Below, one piece after another: positions 19,471-29,091 of a stretch of DNA of 64,000 bases. The DNA comes from JALORV01 sp963780715 (lineage in GTDB: Bacteria > Pseudomonadota > Gammaproteobacteria > Burkholderiales > Burkholderiaceae_F): the NCBI GenBank assembly GCA_963780715.1, contig CAWADK010000009.1:62001-126000 (forward strand), in the 5' to 3' direction. The number at the start of each line of letters is the position of its first letter. The first letter of the stretch is position 1. The notes beneath the pieces were generated by a model. The model was not told the origin of the DNA and ran no database searches. It saw only the letters and a program-made list of their open reading frames with translations. Both the position numbers and the translations under genes were made by a program.

Positions 19471-20572
19471 TCAGTTGCGCGCCGTCTGCAAGCCCCGCAG
19501 AGCGCCATCGCGCTCGCCCTTGGGCATGGCCGCGATACGCTTGACCTCGCCGTAGAACTTCGGGAAATCCCCGCCCGACTGCGCCAGCAGCGCGTCGAAC
19601 GCCGGCACCAGGTCGTTGTAGGCACCGACGGCCGCCAGATGGGCATTCGTCAGGTCCTGGGCGAAGAAGCGGTCGTAGCCGGCGAAGCCGCCCCAGCCCT
19701 TCCTGAGCTGCTCGTACTCCTGCCTGAGCTCGGCAAAGACCTGCTGCTTGCGCTCCCGCTTCGCTGCATCGCTGGCATCGCTCGCATAGTTCTGCTGCAG
19801 CAGCCCCCGGTACTTCAGCAGCAGCTGGAGAAACTGCGCCCGGCGCTAGCGCGAAATCCGCGTAGGCCTGGCGCGAGGCATCGTTGCCGTAGGTCTGAAG
19901 CCAGCGTCGCACGCCCTCGCGTTCGACCGCCGTCGCAAAGGACTCGTTGAACGTCGTGTCGCCACCCACGAACACGACCTGGTGCGCCAGCTCGTGGAAG
20001 ACCAGCCCGGCCAGCTGGCCTTCGGTCCCGCCGATGAAGGTGTTGAGCAGCGGATCCGGCAGCCATCCCAGCGTCGAATACGCCGGCACGCCGCTGACAT
20101 GGACCTCGTAGCCGCCCGCGCGCAGCTCGCCGGCCGCCTGCTCCGCGGCGTCCCGTTCGAAGTAACCGCGATAACCCGCACAGCCGACGATCGGATAGCA
20201 CCACTGCTTGAGCGTCATCGACAGCTCGGGTGTGGCAAACACGTTCCAGACGACGTAGGGCCGCTTCAGGTCCGCGTATTGCGTGTAGCTGCGGTTGTCG
20301 GGCAAGGCGAGTTCAGCCGACGCATAGCGGCGGATCTGCTGCGCCCGCTCCAGCCGCTGCTTGAGCGGCGGCGGCGCCTGCGGATCGGCGATGACCTCCG
20401 GGATCGGCCGCGCCGCCTCCATCACGGCAAGGTGCCCCTGGATCGACTGCGCGTAGTAATCGACAGTGGAACAGCCCGCGCCGAACAGCGCAAGTGCGAG
20501 CACGGCGGTGCCAGCCGCGACCCACAACCGGCGACGCCGGGGCGCAGCAGATGGACGAACAGCGATGGACAT
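19471..20572 (-). CDS. Aminopeptidase-family lipoprotein (frameshifted)
   Basis: Matches the putative aminopeptidase family (Pfam Aminopep). An N-terminal basic region and hydrophobic segment end in a lipobox LFGAGC, so the mature protein should be lipidated. The zinc-type motif HELAHQ lies in GLVFHELAHQVVFVGG, with a downstream NESFATAVE glutamate. The frame breaks near 19845-19850; in the next frame the protein continues through RRAQFLQLLLKYRGLLQQ to ALRGLQTARN and a stop at 19471. Restored length is about 366 residues. The start ATG at 20572 is one of three nearby choices. Confidence 0.78.
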
Positions 20573-20614
20573 GGCCGGCATTGTGCACAAGTCGCCGCCG
20601 CCGGCGGCCGGGCT

Positions 20615-22054
20615 TTAGCGCTCGAGTTCGCAGACGACGCGTCGCAGCTTTCCGCTGGCACGGTCGCGCACTGGCGCGCGCCGCGACACGACGATCTCGA
20701 CCGGCCCCACCTCGCAGGTCTCGAGGTAGCGGCGCAGCGCGGCGCGGACGGGGGCACGGCGGCTGCGCTCGTGCTCTCCGAGATGAACCGTCAGGCTGCC
20801 ATCGACGCCCTGCACCACCTGGAATTCGTGCGCTCCGGCGCCTTCCTCGAGCACGGTTTCGAGCGCGAGCGGAACGACGGTCACCTCACCCCCGCGGCGG
20901 GCCGGCAGGCGCAGCGCATCGTCGCAGCGCCCCTCGACCGAGACGGTGGGAAAGGCGCTGCCGCAGGCGCAACGCCCGGCATGCACGGTGATCGCGTCGC
21001 CGAGGTCGTAGCGGATCAGCGGTTGGACCCGGTTGGCCAGATTGGTCAGCAGTACCGAGTGCGAGCGCTGGCCCGGCTGGACCGCGCGCCCCTGCCGGTC
21101 CACCGGTTCGAGCACCACCCAGTCCGAATTGACGTGCAGGCCGCGATGCGGGCATTCCCACGCAATCGGCAGGAATTCCGACGCTCCGTACGCGCTGCGG
21201 ACGCGGCAGCTGAACGCTCTCTGCACGCGCTGGCGCGTGGGCTCCGACAGCACTTCGCCGCCGGTCCACAATTCGCGCAGCCGCAGCCGCAACCGGCCCG
21301 CCTCCTGCTCCTCGGCCAGCATCTCGGCCGCCGTCGGGTAGGTGGCCAGGACCGTCGGCCGGTAGAGATTCAGCTCCTGCACCAGCGCGGCGCAGGGCTG
21401 GAGCAGCGCAAACGCGCGCACGGCACCGGACATCCACGGCGCCCACCGACGCATCCGCTCGACCGTGGCAATGCCGGCAAAGTGCCCTTCCGTGGCAGCG
21501 ACCATCGCGTAGCGGTCGCCCTCCATCACCTGCCGCAACACGTCGGAAGGTGAAAGCAGGCCGCGAAAGCGCTGCGCTTCGAGCGCGTCGTAGACCGCGA
21601 TGGCGTCCGGGTCGTGCACGAAGTACCCCGGCGTACCGGTCGTGCCCGAACTCGTGAAGATGCTGAAACGGCCGAGCAGCGAGTGCCCGATGCGCGCGGG
21701 GTCGGCGATGAAGGCTTCGATCGACTCGCGCGTGACGCCGGGCTGCGTGACGACATCGTCGAAGTGCTTCATCAGCTGGCCCTTGGTCACCGGTGGCAGG
21801 TCGCCCAGGTGCAGCCCGTGCAAAGGCATCCGGCGGTAGAGCCGGGAATAGAACGGCGACGCTTCGCGTGCATAGGCAATCAGCGCGCGGACGCGGCGCT
21901 CGGCGGTGTGGGCCAGCGCCGCCGGGGTCAGGTGGGAACCCTGCCAGACGTCGAACGCCGCCTCGCTCCAGCGCGCCGGGTCAAAGGCCGACTCGTTGGG
22001 CAGTGCAAACAGGGATCGAAGAGAGGACATCGGCAGGCCCGGCGACAGATTCAT
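20615..22054 (-). CDS. Phenylacetate-CoA ligase-like adenylate-forming enzyme
   Basis: 479-residue member of the PaaK-like branch of the AMP-dependent synthetase superfamily. The phosphate-binding loop is SSGTTGTPG, followed by YGASEF and LIRYDLGD, which replace the usual A5/A8 signatures in this branch; CACGSAFP resembles the PaaK cysteine pair. The substrate acid is unknown, because no phenylacetate genes adjoin. Start taken as ATG 22054; ATG 22030 is possible. It follows the molybdopterin oxidoreductase gene by 97 bases on the same strand. Confidence 0.75.
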   Translation of the reverse strand: MNLSPGLPMSSLRSLFALPNESAFDPARWSEAAFDVWQGSHLTPAALAHTAERRVRALIAYAREASPFYSRLYRRMPLHGLHLGDLPPVTKGQLMKHFDDVVTQPGVTRESIEAFIADPARIGHSLLGRFSIFTSSGTTGTPGYFVHDPDAIAVYDALEAQRFRGLLSPSDVLRQVMEGDRYAMVAATEGHFAGIATVERMRRWAPWMSGAVRAFALLQPCAALVQELNLYRPTVLATYPTAAEMLAEEQEAGRLRLRLRELWTGGEVLSEPTRQRVQRAFSCRVRSAYGASEFLPIAWECPHRGLHVNSDWVVLEPVDRQGRAVQPGQRSHSVLLTNLANRVQPLIRYDLGDAITVHAGRCACGSAFPTVSVEGRCDDALRLPARRGGEVTVVPLALETVLEEGAGAHEFQVVQGVDGSLTVHLGEHERSRRAPVRAALRRYLETCEVGPVEIVVSRRAPVRDRASGKLRRVVCELER

Positions 22055-22151
22055 TGTCGCGCAACCATCGCCGCGCGCCATGACGCAAACGGGATCAGGC
22101 TAGCGACGGTTCACGCCAGGCGCGCACTCCCGGCCTTGGCGTGACCAGGCC

Positions 22152-24234
22152 CTAGGGTGACCGTTCGACCTCGGCGAGGCAGTCGTAGAACGTCGGCGCG
22201 CGTCCGATGTCCGTCAGCACCGGGCTCGTGAGCTCGTTGGCATTCTTGCCGTCGCGCGCGAACTTCTTCCACCAGATCGACGGCACCACGACGCAGCTCC
22301 GCCGCGCCCGGTCGGTCACCTGCGCCCGCAACAGCAGCGAGCCACGGTCATTGAACACCCGCACCGTGTCTCCGGACCGGATGTTCCGGGCCTGCGCGTC
22401 ATCCGGGTGGATCTCCAGCGAGGGCTCACCCTCGGCCGAGCGCAGGCTCGCCACGTTGACGAAGCTCGAATTCAGGAAGTTGCGCGCAGGCGGCGAGATC
22501 AGCGCGAGGGGATAGCGCTTCGCGCGCTCCGGGTTGCTAGTCGGTCCTTCGTTCGGAGGAATGTAGTTCGGCAGTGGGTCGACGCCGATGGCCGCGAGCG
22601 CGTCCGACCAGAATTCGCACTTGCCCGACGCCGTCGGGAAGTGCCCCTGCGCAAACGGCGCATGCACCGCCGGCAGATCGAGCCGCTCCCAGCCGGTCTC
22701 CTTTAGCCGCGCCCAGTCGAAGCGGGCCGTGGGGCCGCGCAGCGCGAACGCCTGCGCGGCCAGTTCATCGTCGGTCTCGCGGAAAGCCGGTTCGAGGTAC
22801 TCCATCCGCGCCGCCAGGCGACGGAAGATCTCGCTGTTCGGCAGCGCCTCGCCGAGCGGCTCGATCGCCGGGTTGTTCGCCAGCAGGTAGAGGTGCCCGT
22901 AGGACTTGTGCACGTCGATGTGCTCGAGCTGCGTGGTGGCCGGCAGCACGAAGTCGGCGTAGTCGGCCGTGTCGGTCTGGAAGTGTTCGAGCACGACGGT
23001 GAAAAGATCCTCGCGCGCGAAGCCGCGTGCGACGTCCGCCGCATTCGGTGCGACGGCCACCGGGTTGCTGTTGTAGACGATCAGCGCATCGATCGGCGGA
23101 TCGGCGTGCAGCAGGTCGTGCCCGATCGTCGACATGTTGATCGTGCGCGGCGTGCGGCCGGCAAGCAGCTCCGGCCGGTACAGGCGCTCACCATCGACCG
23201 GATAGTTGCCGCTGGTGGACAGAAGCACCCCGCCCGCGGGATCGCGCCAATGCCCGGCGAGCGCGGGCAGGCAGGCGACCGCGCGTACCGCATTGCCGCC
23301 TCCCGCGACGCGCTGCATCCCGTAGTTGAGACGGATCGCCGCGGGACGGATTTCCCAGTAGTCGCGCGCAAACTGCTCGATCTCCTCGGCCGTGATGCCG
23401 CAGATCTGCGCCACGCGTTGCGGATCGAACTCCCGCGCGCGCGCCGCCAGCGCTTCGAAACCCAGCGTGTGGCGCTCGATGTAGTCGCGATCGAGCCAGC
23501 CTTCGCGCACGAGGACATGCATCACCGCGAGCGCGAAGGCGCCATCGGTGCCGGGCAGCAGCGCGATGTGCTGGTGGCACTTCTCGGCCGTCAGCGAGCG
23601 GTACGGATCGATGGCGATCAGCTTCGCGCCGTTGCGCTTGGCGTCCTGCGCGCGACTCCACAGGTGGAGATTGGACGCGATCGCGTTGGTGCCCCAGAAG
23701 ACGATCAGCTTCGCGTTGCCGAACTGCTCGATGTCGGTGCCGTCGCGCGTGCCGAGCGTCGCATTCAGCGCCTCGGCGCCGGCGGTGGCGCAGATCGTGC
23801 GGTCGAGGAAGCTGCCACCCAGACGGTGGAAGAAGCGATGCGCCATCGCCTCACCCTGCACCATGCCCATCGTTCCTGCGTAGCTGTACGGCACGACACG
23901 CTGCGGATCAACGGCGGCGATCGACTGTCAGTCGGGCCGCAATTTCGTCGAGCGCCGTGTCCCACGAGACGCGCTCGAAGCGGCCCTCGCCCTTGCGCCC
24001 GACCCGCCTCAGCGGATGGAGCAGGCGATCGGGGTGGTAGGTCCGCTCCAGGTAGCGGCTGACCTTGGTGCACAGGGTGCCGGCCGTCGTGGGGTGCGAC
24101 GGATCGCCCGCGACCTTGATCGCGACACGACGGCCTTCTTCGTGCCGGACCGTCACCAGCATCGCGCAGCTGTCCGGGCAGTCGTGCGGGCAGGCGGCCC
24201 GCACGACCTCGAGTCCGCCATGGGTCTCTGCCAC
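22152..24234 (-). CDS. Molybdopterin-dependent oxidoreductase (frameshifted)
   Basis: Bis-MGD oxidoreductase of the DMSO reductase/formate dehydrogenase superfamily. The N-terminal 4Fe-4S site is visible as C15, C19, C23 and C55 (CPHDCPDSC and GTLCTKV). Then follow RVSWDTALDEIAARL, and after a frame break near 23928, VVPYSYAGTMGMVQGE and the MopB core, with a C-terminal molydopterin-binding domain (GDTVRVFNDRG). Restored length about 694 residues. No Tat signal, so it is probably cytoplasmic. GTG 24234 begins 2 bases after the argE stop, so translation is likely coupled. The electron donor is unknown. Confidence 0.82.
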
Positions 24235-24236
24235 GC

Positions 24237-25448
24237 TCAGCTCACCGGAGGCCGACTTTCGATCAGCCGCCCGAAGAACTGCTCGCACGCAGCGACCTGT
24301 TCGAGCGCGATGTACTCGTTCGGTTTGTGCGCCTGGTCGATCGATCCCGGGCCCATGACGACGGTCGGGACGCCGGCATGCTGGAAGATCGGCGCTTCGG
24401 TCGCGAAGCTGACGGCGCCGGTGCCGAGCCGCGTGGTCTGCGCCAGTTCCATCGCCCAGCGCACCAGCGGCGCATCGGGTTCGATGCCGTAGGCCGGCAG
24501 GTCGAGCCCCATCGCGAACGCAATGTCGGACTCCGGCGCGACCGCGCGCATGCGCGGCAGGAGCTCGCCACGCGCGTACTCGAGGATCGGCTGCGTCATC
24601 GCGTCGTGCGACGTCGCCGGGATGTTGCGCATCTCGAACTCGAACATGCAGTCGCGCGGCACGACGTTGGTGGCGATTCCGCCGCGGATCACGCCGGTCT
24701 GCAGCGTCGAATGCGGCACGGTGAAGCGTGCATCGCGCGGCTCCTCGCGTGCCTGGCGGTCGGCGAGCGCGCGGATGTACGCGATGATCTGGGCTGCATA
24801 CTCGATCGCGTTGACTGCCGTCGGGGTCAGCGAGGAGTGCGCCTCGCGGCCGCGCACCGTGCAGCAGAAGTCGCGCTTGCCCTTGTGCGCGACGATCGCC
24901 TGCATGTCGGTCGGCTCGCCGATGATGCAGCCTGCCGGCCGGATGCCGCGTTCCGTGAGGTCCGCCACCAGGCTGCGCACGCCGATGAACGTCGTCTCCT
25001 CGTCGAAGGTCAGCGACAGGTGCACCGGCATCGTCCGCTGCGCCGCGAGGAAGCGCGGGGCCCAAGCCAGCGCGATGGCAATGAAACCCTTCATGTCGGC
25101 CGTGCCACGGCCGTGGATGCGCCCGTCGGCGTGGTGCGCGCGGAACGGGTCGCTCGCCCAGTCCTGCCCGTCGACCGGAACGGTGTCGGTGTGGCCCGAG
25201 AGGACGATGCCGCCGGACTTGACGGCATCCGGTTCGTCGGCGAGCGTCACGAAGAGGTTGGCCTTCTTCTGCGAGGCGTCGTACACCAGGTGCGGCTTCA
25301 CACCGAGGCGCACAAGATGGTCACGCGCGTACTCGATCAGCCCGAGGTTGGAATCGCGGCTCACTGTCGGGAACGCGATCAGGCGGTCGATCATTTCCAG
25401 CGCCGCAGGCGATGGAGTCAACGCGTTTTGAGCAAGCGGTTTGTTCAC
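24237..25448 (-). CDS. argE: Acetylornithine deacetylase (M20 family)
   Basis: Di-zinc deacetylase that releases ornithine from N-acetylornithine in arginine synthesis. It has 403 residues. Metal and catalytic motifs are visible: SGHTDTVPVDG, GRGTADMKG, the EE pair in LTFDEETTFIG, and IGEPTDM. GTG 25448, with a GAGGA site, gives the standard N terminus. Other amido-hydrolase activities in this subfamily cannot be excluded, because many Burkholderiales use ArgJ instead; the neighbouring molybdopterin gene gives no clue. Confidence 0.85.
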   Translation of the reverse strand: MNKPLAQNALTPSPAALEMIDRLIAFPTVSRDSNLGLIEYARDHLVRLGVKPHLVYDASQKKANLFVTLADEPDAVKSGGIVLSGHTDTVPVDGQDWASDPFRAHHADGRIHGRGTADMKGFIAIALAWAPRFLAAQRTMPVHLSLTFDEETTFIGVRSLVADLTERGIRPAGCIIGEPTDMQAIVAHKGKRDFCCTVRGREAHSSLTPTAVNAIEYAAQIIAYIRALADRQAREEPRDARFTVPHSTLQTGVIRGGIATNVVPRDCMFEFEMRNIPATSHDAMTQPILEYARGELLPRMRAVAPESDIAFAMGLDLPAYGIEPDAPLVRWAMELAQTTRLGTGAVSFATEAPIFQHAGVPTVVMGPGSIDQAHKPNEYIALEQVAACEQFFGRLIESRPPVS

Positions 25449-25563
25449 GATCGTGTCCTCGCAAGGGCGAACGATTCTAGGGCCTGTGGCCCGTGCGTGC
25501 GCGGGCCCGTCGGCGTGCCGGCGCATCTTCAGTAGCATCCACTTTCCAGACCAAGGTATCCCC

Positions 25564-26754
25564 ATGCAACTGATCGACCGTGTCGTCCAGTTCCGCGCCG
25601 AGATCCAGCAGATCCGCCGCGACATCCACGCCCATCCCGAGTTGCGCTTCGAGGAAGACCGCACCGCCGACCTGGTTGCGCGCAAGCTGGCCGAGTGGGG
25701 CATCGAGGTCGCGCGCGGGCTCGGCGGCACCGGCGTCGTCGGCACGATCCGCCACGGCAGTTCGCATCGTTCAATCGGCCTGCGCGCCGACATGGACGCA
25801 CTGCCGATCCAGGAACTCAACGATTTCGCGCATCGCTCGACCCACGCCGGCAAGATGCACGCCTGCGGCCATGACGGCCACACGGCCATGCTGCTCGCGG
25901 CCGCCCGCTACCTGGCAGAGACCCGTCCCTTCGACGGAACCGTGCACCTGATCTTCCAGCCAGGCGAGGAAGGTGGCGCCGGCGCGCAGCGCATGATCGA
26001 CGACGGCCTGTTCGAGCGCTTCCCGTGCGACGCCGTGTTCGGCATGCACAACTGGCCGAACCTGCGGGTCGGCCAGTTCGGCGTGGCGCCCGGGCCGGCG
26101 ATGGCCTCCGCCAACGAATTCGAGATCCGCATCACCGGCAAGGGCGCGCACGCCGCGATGCCTCACCTGGGCGTGGACCCGGTGTTCGTCGCGGTGCAGG
26201 TCGTCAATGGCCTGCAGGCGATCATCACGCGGGTGAAGAAGCCGATCGAATCGGCGGTGCTGTCGGTCACGATGATCCATGCCGGCGAGGCGACCAACGT
26301 CGTGCCGGAGACCGCGTTCATCTCTGGCACGGTGCGCACGTTCAGCGATGCGGTGACCGCGCAGGTCGAGGAGCACATGCGGCGCATTGTGCAGATGACC
26401 GCCGCCGCCTATGGTGCCGAGTCGCACGTCGGCTTCAAGTGGAACTATCCGCCGACGGTCAACCATCCTGTCGAGGCCGAGTTCGCGGCCACCGTGATGG
26501 ACGACATCGTCGGCCGCGACGATGTCGTGCGCGGGCTCGAGCCGACGATGGGATCGGAGGACTTCGCCTTCATGCTGAAGGTGCGTCCCGGCGCCTACGT
26601 CTTCATCGGCAACGGCGACGGCTCGCACCGGGCAACCGGCCACGGACTCGGCCCTTGCATGCTGCACAACCCGAGCTACGACTTCAACGACGAACTGATT
26701 CCGCTCGGAGCGACGTTCTGGATCCGGCTGGTCGAGAAGTATCTCGCCCGGTAG
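25564..26754 (+). CDS. M20 family amidohydrolase (hippurate hydrolase-like)
   Basis: 396-residue metallohydrolase that cleaves N-acyl amino acids or related amides. Visible motifs: IHAHPELRFEE, the metal-binding HACGHDGHTAML, QPGEEGGAGAQRMI, the dimerisation domain, and the C-terminal GSEDFAFML with HNPSYDFND. It is divergent from argE with 115 bases between the starts. A close paralogue lies in the peptide-transport operon at 52404-53627, with the same key motifs. Confidence 0.9.
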   Translation: MQLIDRVVQFRAEIQQIRRDIHAHPELRFEEDRTADLVARKLAEWGIEVARGLGGTGVVGTIRHGSSHRSIGLRADMDALPIQELNDFAHRSTHAGKMHACGHDGHTAMLLAAARYLAETRPFDGTVHLIFQPGEEGGAGAQRMIDDGLFERFPCDAVFGMHNWPNLRVGQFGVAPGPAMASANEFEIRITGKGAHAAMPHLGVDPVFVAVQVVNGLQAIITRVKKPIESAVLSVTMIHAGEATNVVPETAFISGTVRTFSDAVTAQVEEHMRRIVQMTAAAYGAESHVGFKWNYPPTVNHPVEAEFAATVMDDIVGRDDVVRGLEPTMGSEDFAFMLKVRPGAYVFIGNGDGSHRATGHGLGPCMLHNPSYDFNDELIPLGATFWIRLVEKYLAR

Positions 26755-26765
26755 GCAGGTGCGCC

Positions 26766-27107
26766 TCAGCGGCCTAGGTTATAGCGCTCGCGCAGCGCGC
26801 GGGAGCGGAACACCAGCGCGGCTGCGACAGTGGCCACGGCAACCGCGCCGAGGATCAGGGTCATCCGGGCATACGGCTGACCCATGGCCATCCGCGCCGC
26901 GACCAGTGCCGCCAGCGTGCGCAGCCACTCGATGGACCCGAGCATCAGCGCCGTTTGCACCAGCCGGGCTGCCCACGGCCGGCGCAGTGCGAGCACGCCG
27001 ACCAGCACCACGCAGGCGATCGCCAGCGGCCACCACTGGGCGCGCCAAAAGTGGGCGGCCAGCAGCAGCAAGGCGATGGCAGGGGGAAGCAGTCGCAGAA
27101 AATTCAT
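26766..27107 (-). CDS. Small integral membrane protein, 113 residues
   Basis: Four hydrophobic segments are predicted (about residues 5-23, 28-45, 53-72 and 84-104) with a basic C-terminal tail ending RERYNLGR. It resembles conserved Burkholderiales membrane proteins of unknown function. The ATG at 27107 is preferred because it places a short MNFLRLLPP start before the first helix. It is convergent with the upstream M20 gene, with 11 bases between their ends. Confidence 0.6.
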   Translation of the reverse strand: MNFLRLLPPAIALLLLAAHFWRAQWWPLAIACVVLVGVLALRRPWAARLVQTALMLGSIEWLRTLAALVAARMAMGQPYARMTLILGAVAVATVAAALVFRSRALRERYNLGR

Positions 27108-27294
27108 GGCATCGAGATCCCCGCGCATCGTCCGGGATCCCGCTGCCGGCGCTTTGACGCGCGTCAGATCGGCCCGGCGCCTACCTCCAAGGGGGCTGAA
27201 TACGGGCGCCGGCTAATCCGTTCGCCGGAGGGTATCGGGGGGTGGCGACCGGTACGCTGGCCCGCATCAACACTGTCTCACCTGCCCCGGAACC

Positions 27295-27819
27295 ATGCTC
27301 CGCACGACCTGTCTCGCACTGCTGACCGCGCTCGCGGTGGGGGCGCTTTCGGGCTGCGCGACGCTGGCCGGTGAATCCACGCAGAAGGTCAGCATCCAGA
27401 CCGTCGACCAGGACGGTCGGGTCGTCGACGGCATGAGCTGCCGCGCGGGGAATTCCTCGGCCGATTACGTCGGCGTGACTCCGATGTTCGACATGCAGGT
27501 TCGCCGCTCGTCGTCCGCCCTGGTCGTCGAGTGCCGCCGCGACGGCGTGCCCCTGACGCGCGGCGTCATCGTTTCGCGTGCGGTCGACATGCAGCCGGCA
27601 CAGTTGCTGCTGCCGGGTGGCAGCAGCATGATGGTGATCGACCACCTGACGGGCTACATGTATGCGTACCCACGCTGGGTGCGGCTGCAGGTCGGCACCG
27701 ACATGGTGTTCGACCGCCGTGATGAAAAGGGCCGCGGCCCGACACCCGGGTTGATCACGCGCCAGTTCGACGACTTCGTCCGCTTCGCCTCTACCGCCAC
27801 GCCCGTTCGCGTCGACTGA
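27295..27819 (+). CDS. Putative lipoprotein, 174 residues
   Basis: The signal peptide ends in a lipobox LSGC (Cys about residue 21), so the mature protein is predicted to be lipid-anchored. The rest is beta-rich, with CRAGNSSADYVGVTP and a GSSMMVIDHLTGYMYAYPRW segment. It resembles Burkholderiales lipoproteins of unknown function. Its end is 32 bases from the convergent end of the HlyD gene. Confidence 0.7.
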   Translation: MLRTTCLALLTALAVGALSGCATLAGESTQKVSIQTVDQDGRVVDGMSCRAGNSSADYVGVTPMFDMQVRRSSSALVVECRRDGVPLTRGVIVSRAVDMQPAQLLLPGGSSMMVIDHLTGYMYAYPRWVRLQVGTDMVFDRRDEKGRGPTPGLITRQFDDFVRFASTATPVRVD

Positions 27820-27851
27820 AGTCGCTCGGCCGGTCCGGTGGCCGGCTGCAC

Positions 27852-29054
27852 TCAACCGCCGCGCGCCACGCGCACGCGGCTTCCGTCCTGCAGGCTGTCG
27901 CTCGGGTAAACGATGACGCGCTCGCCGGGCCGCAGACCTTGGTCGACCCACGCCAGTTCCGCGTTGCGGCCCCCGATCCCGACCGTCCGCAGCCGCGCGC
28001 GATCGCCTTCGAGCGCAAACACGGCCCAGTCGTTGCCGCGACGGAACAGCGCCGCCACCGGGACTACCGTCGCGTCACCGCGCTCGAACGTGACGATGCG
28101 GACGTCGACGCGATAGGCGTCGCCGAGTCCGGGGACCTTGCCCGACGCGCCGTCGAAATCGACGATGACGTTGACCCGCTGCTCCTCGACGCCCAGCGCC
28201 GAGACCTTGGTGAACGCGGCCGGCTCGATGCGACGCACGCGCCCCGGCAGCAGCACCCCTGAACCGGCGTCGATCCGCACCGGCGCGCCGGCGTGTATGC
28301 GCGTGGCTTCGGTGGAAAGAACGTCGACGACGATTTCGAGGTCTTCGGCGTTGGCCACTTCGAGCAACGGCGTGCCGACGACAACCGCGGCCTCACTCTC
28401 CTGCAGCACCCGCAGTACACGCCCGCTGACGGGCGACGTGATCGGCCAGGCGGATTCCGGCCGCCTGACGGCAGCGCCTTCCTGGGCGCGCATCAGCGCC
28501 GCGCGTGCCTGCGCCAGGTCGTGCTTCGCGCCTTCGAAGGCGAAGCGGGCCGCCTCCAGCGACTTCGTCTGCACACGCACTGCCAGCTCGGCCTGATCGA
28601 GCGCGGACGGCGACAGGAATCCCTCGCCCTGCAGCTTCTTGTGACGTGTGAGGTCGTTCTGCGCCTTCTCGAGCGCCGCCTCGTCGCGCGCGATGTTGGC
28701 GCGTGCCTGTTCGACCGCGGCCTCGGCCGCCCCGGCACGTTCACTCAGTTCCCGCTGCGAGCGGGCGTCGATCATCGCCGGCGCGGAGGGCCACAGCACG
28801 GCGACGACGGTGCCGGCCTGCACGCTGTCGCCCGCCTTCAACTGCACGCGCGCCAGCCGCCCACCCAGTGGCGCCGACACGACGTAGCGCTCACGCACAC
28901 GCGTCTTGCCGTCTTCCTCGACGAGGCTTTCGAACAGGCCGGACCGTACTTCGGCGACCTCGACCCGCAGCGGCTGCGGGCGGAAGGCCCAGAAGAGCAC
29001 ACCGGCCAGTGCCAGCAGCGCGACCGCCGTCAGGATCCAGTGCTTGCGTTTCAT
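27852..29054 (-). CDS. HlyD-family membrane fusion (periplasmic adaptor) protein
   Basis: Periplasmic adaptor of a tripartite or ABC exporter. It has 400 residues: a transmembrane anchor at about residues 7-25, the biotinyl-lipoyl half motifs (SAPLGGRLARVQLKAGD and ITSPVSGRVLRVLQ), an alpha-helical hairpin at about 90-190, and a beta-barrel domain. It lies 37 bases after the permease gene on the same strand. Together with the FtsX-type permease and the ATPase it forms a DevBCA/MacAB-like export operon. The cargo is unknown. Confidence 0.88.
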   Translation of the reverse strand: MKRKHWILTAVALLALAGVLFWAFRPQPLRVEVAEVRSGLFESLVEEDGKTRVRERYVVSAPLGGRLARVQLKAGDSVQAGTVVAVLWPSAPAMIDARSQRELSERAGAAEAAVEQARANIARDEAALEKAQNDLTRHKKLQGEGFLSPSALDQAELAVRVQTKSLEAARFAFEGAKHDLAQARAALMRAQEGAAVRRPESAWPITSPVSGRVLRVLQESEAAVVVGTPLLEVANAEDLEIVVDVLSTEATRIHAGAPVRIDAGSGVLLPGRVRRIEPAAFTKVSALGVEEQRVNVIVDFDGASGKVPGLGDAYRVDVRIVTFERGDATVVPVAALFRRGNDWAVFALEGDRARLRTVGIGGRNAELAWVDQGLRPGERVIVYPSDSLQDGSRVRVARGG

Positions 29055-29091
29055 GTTTGCCCTTGATGCTTGCTCATGCTCGATGGCGCCG

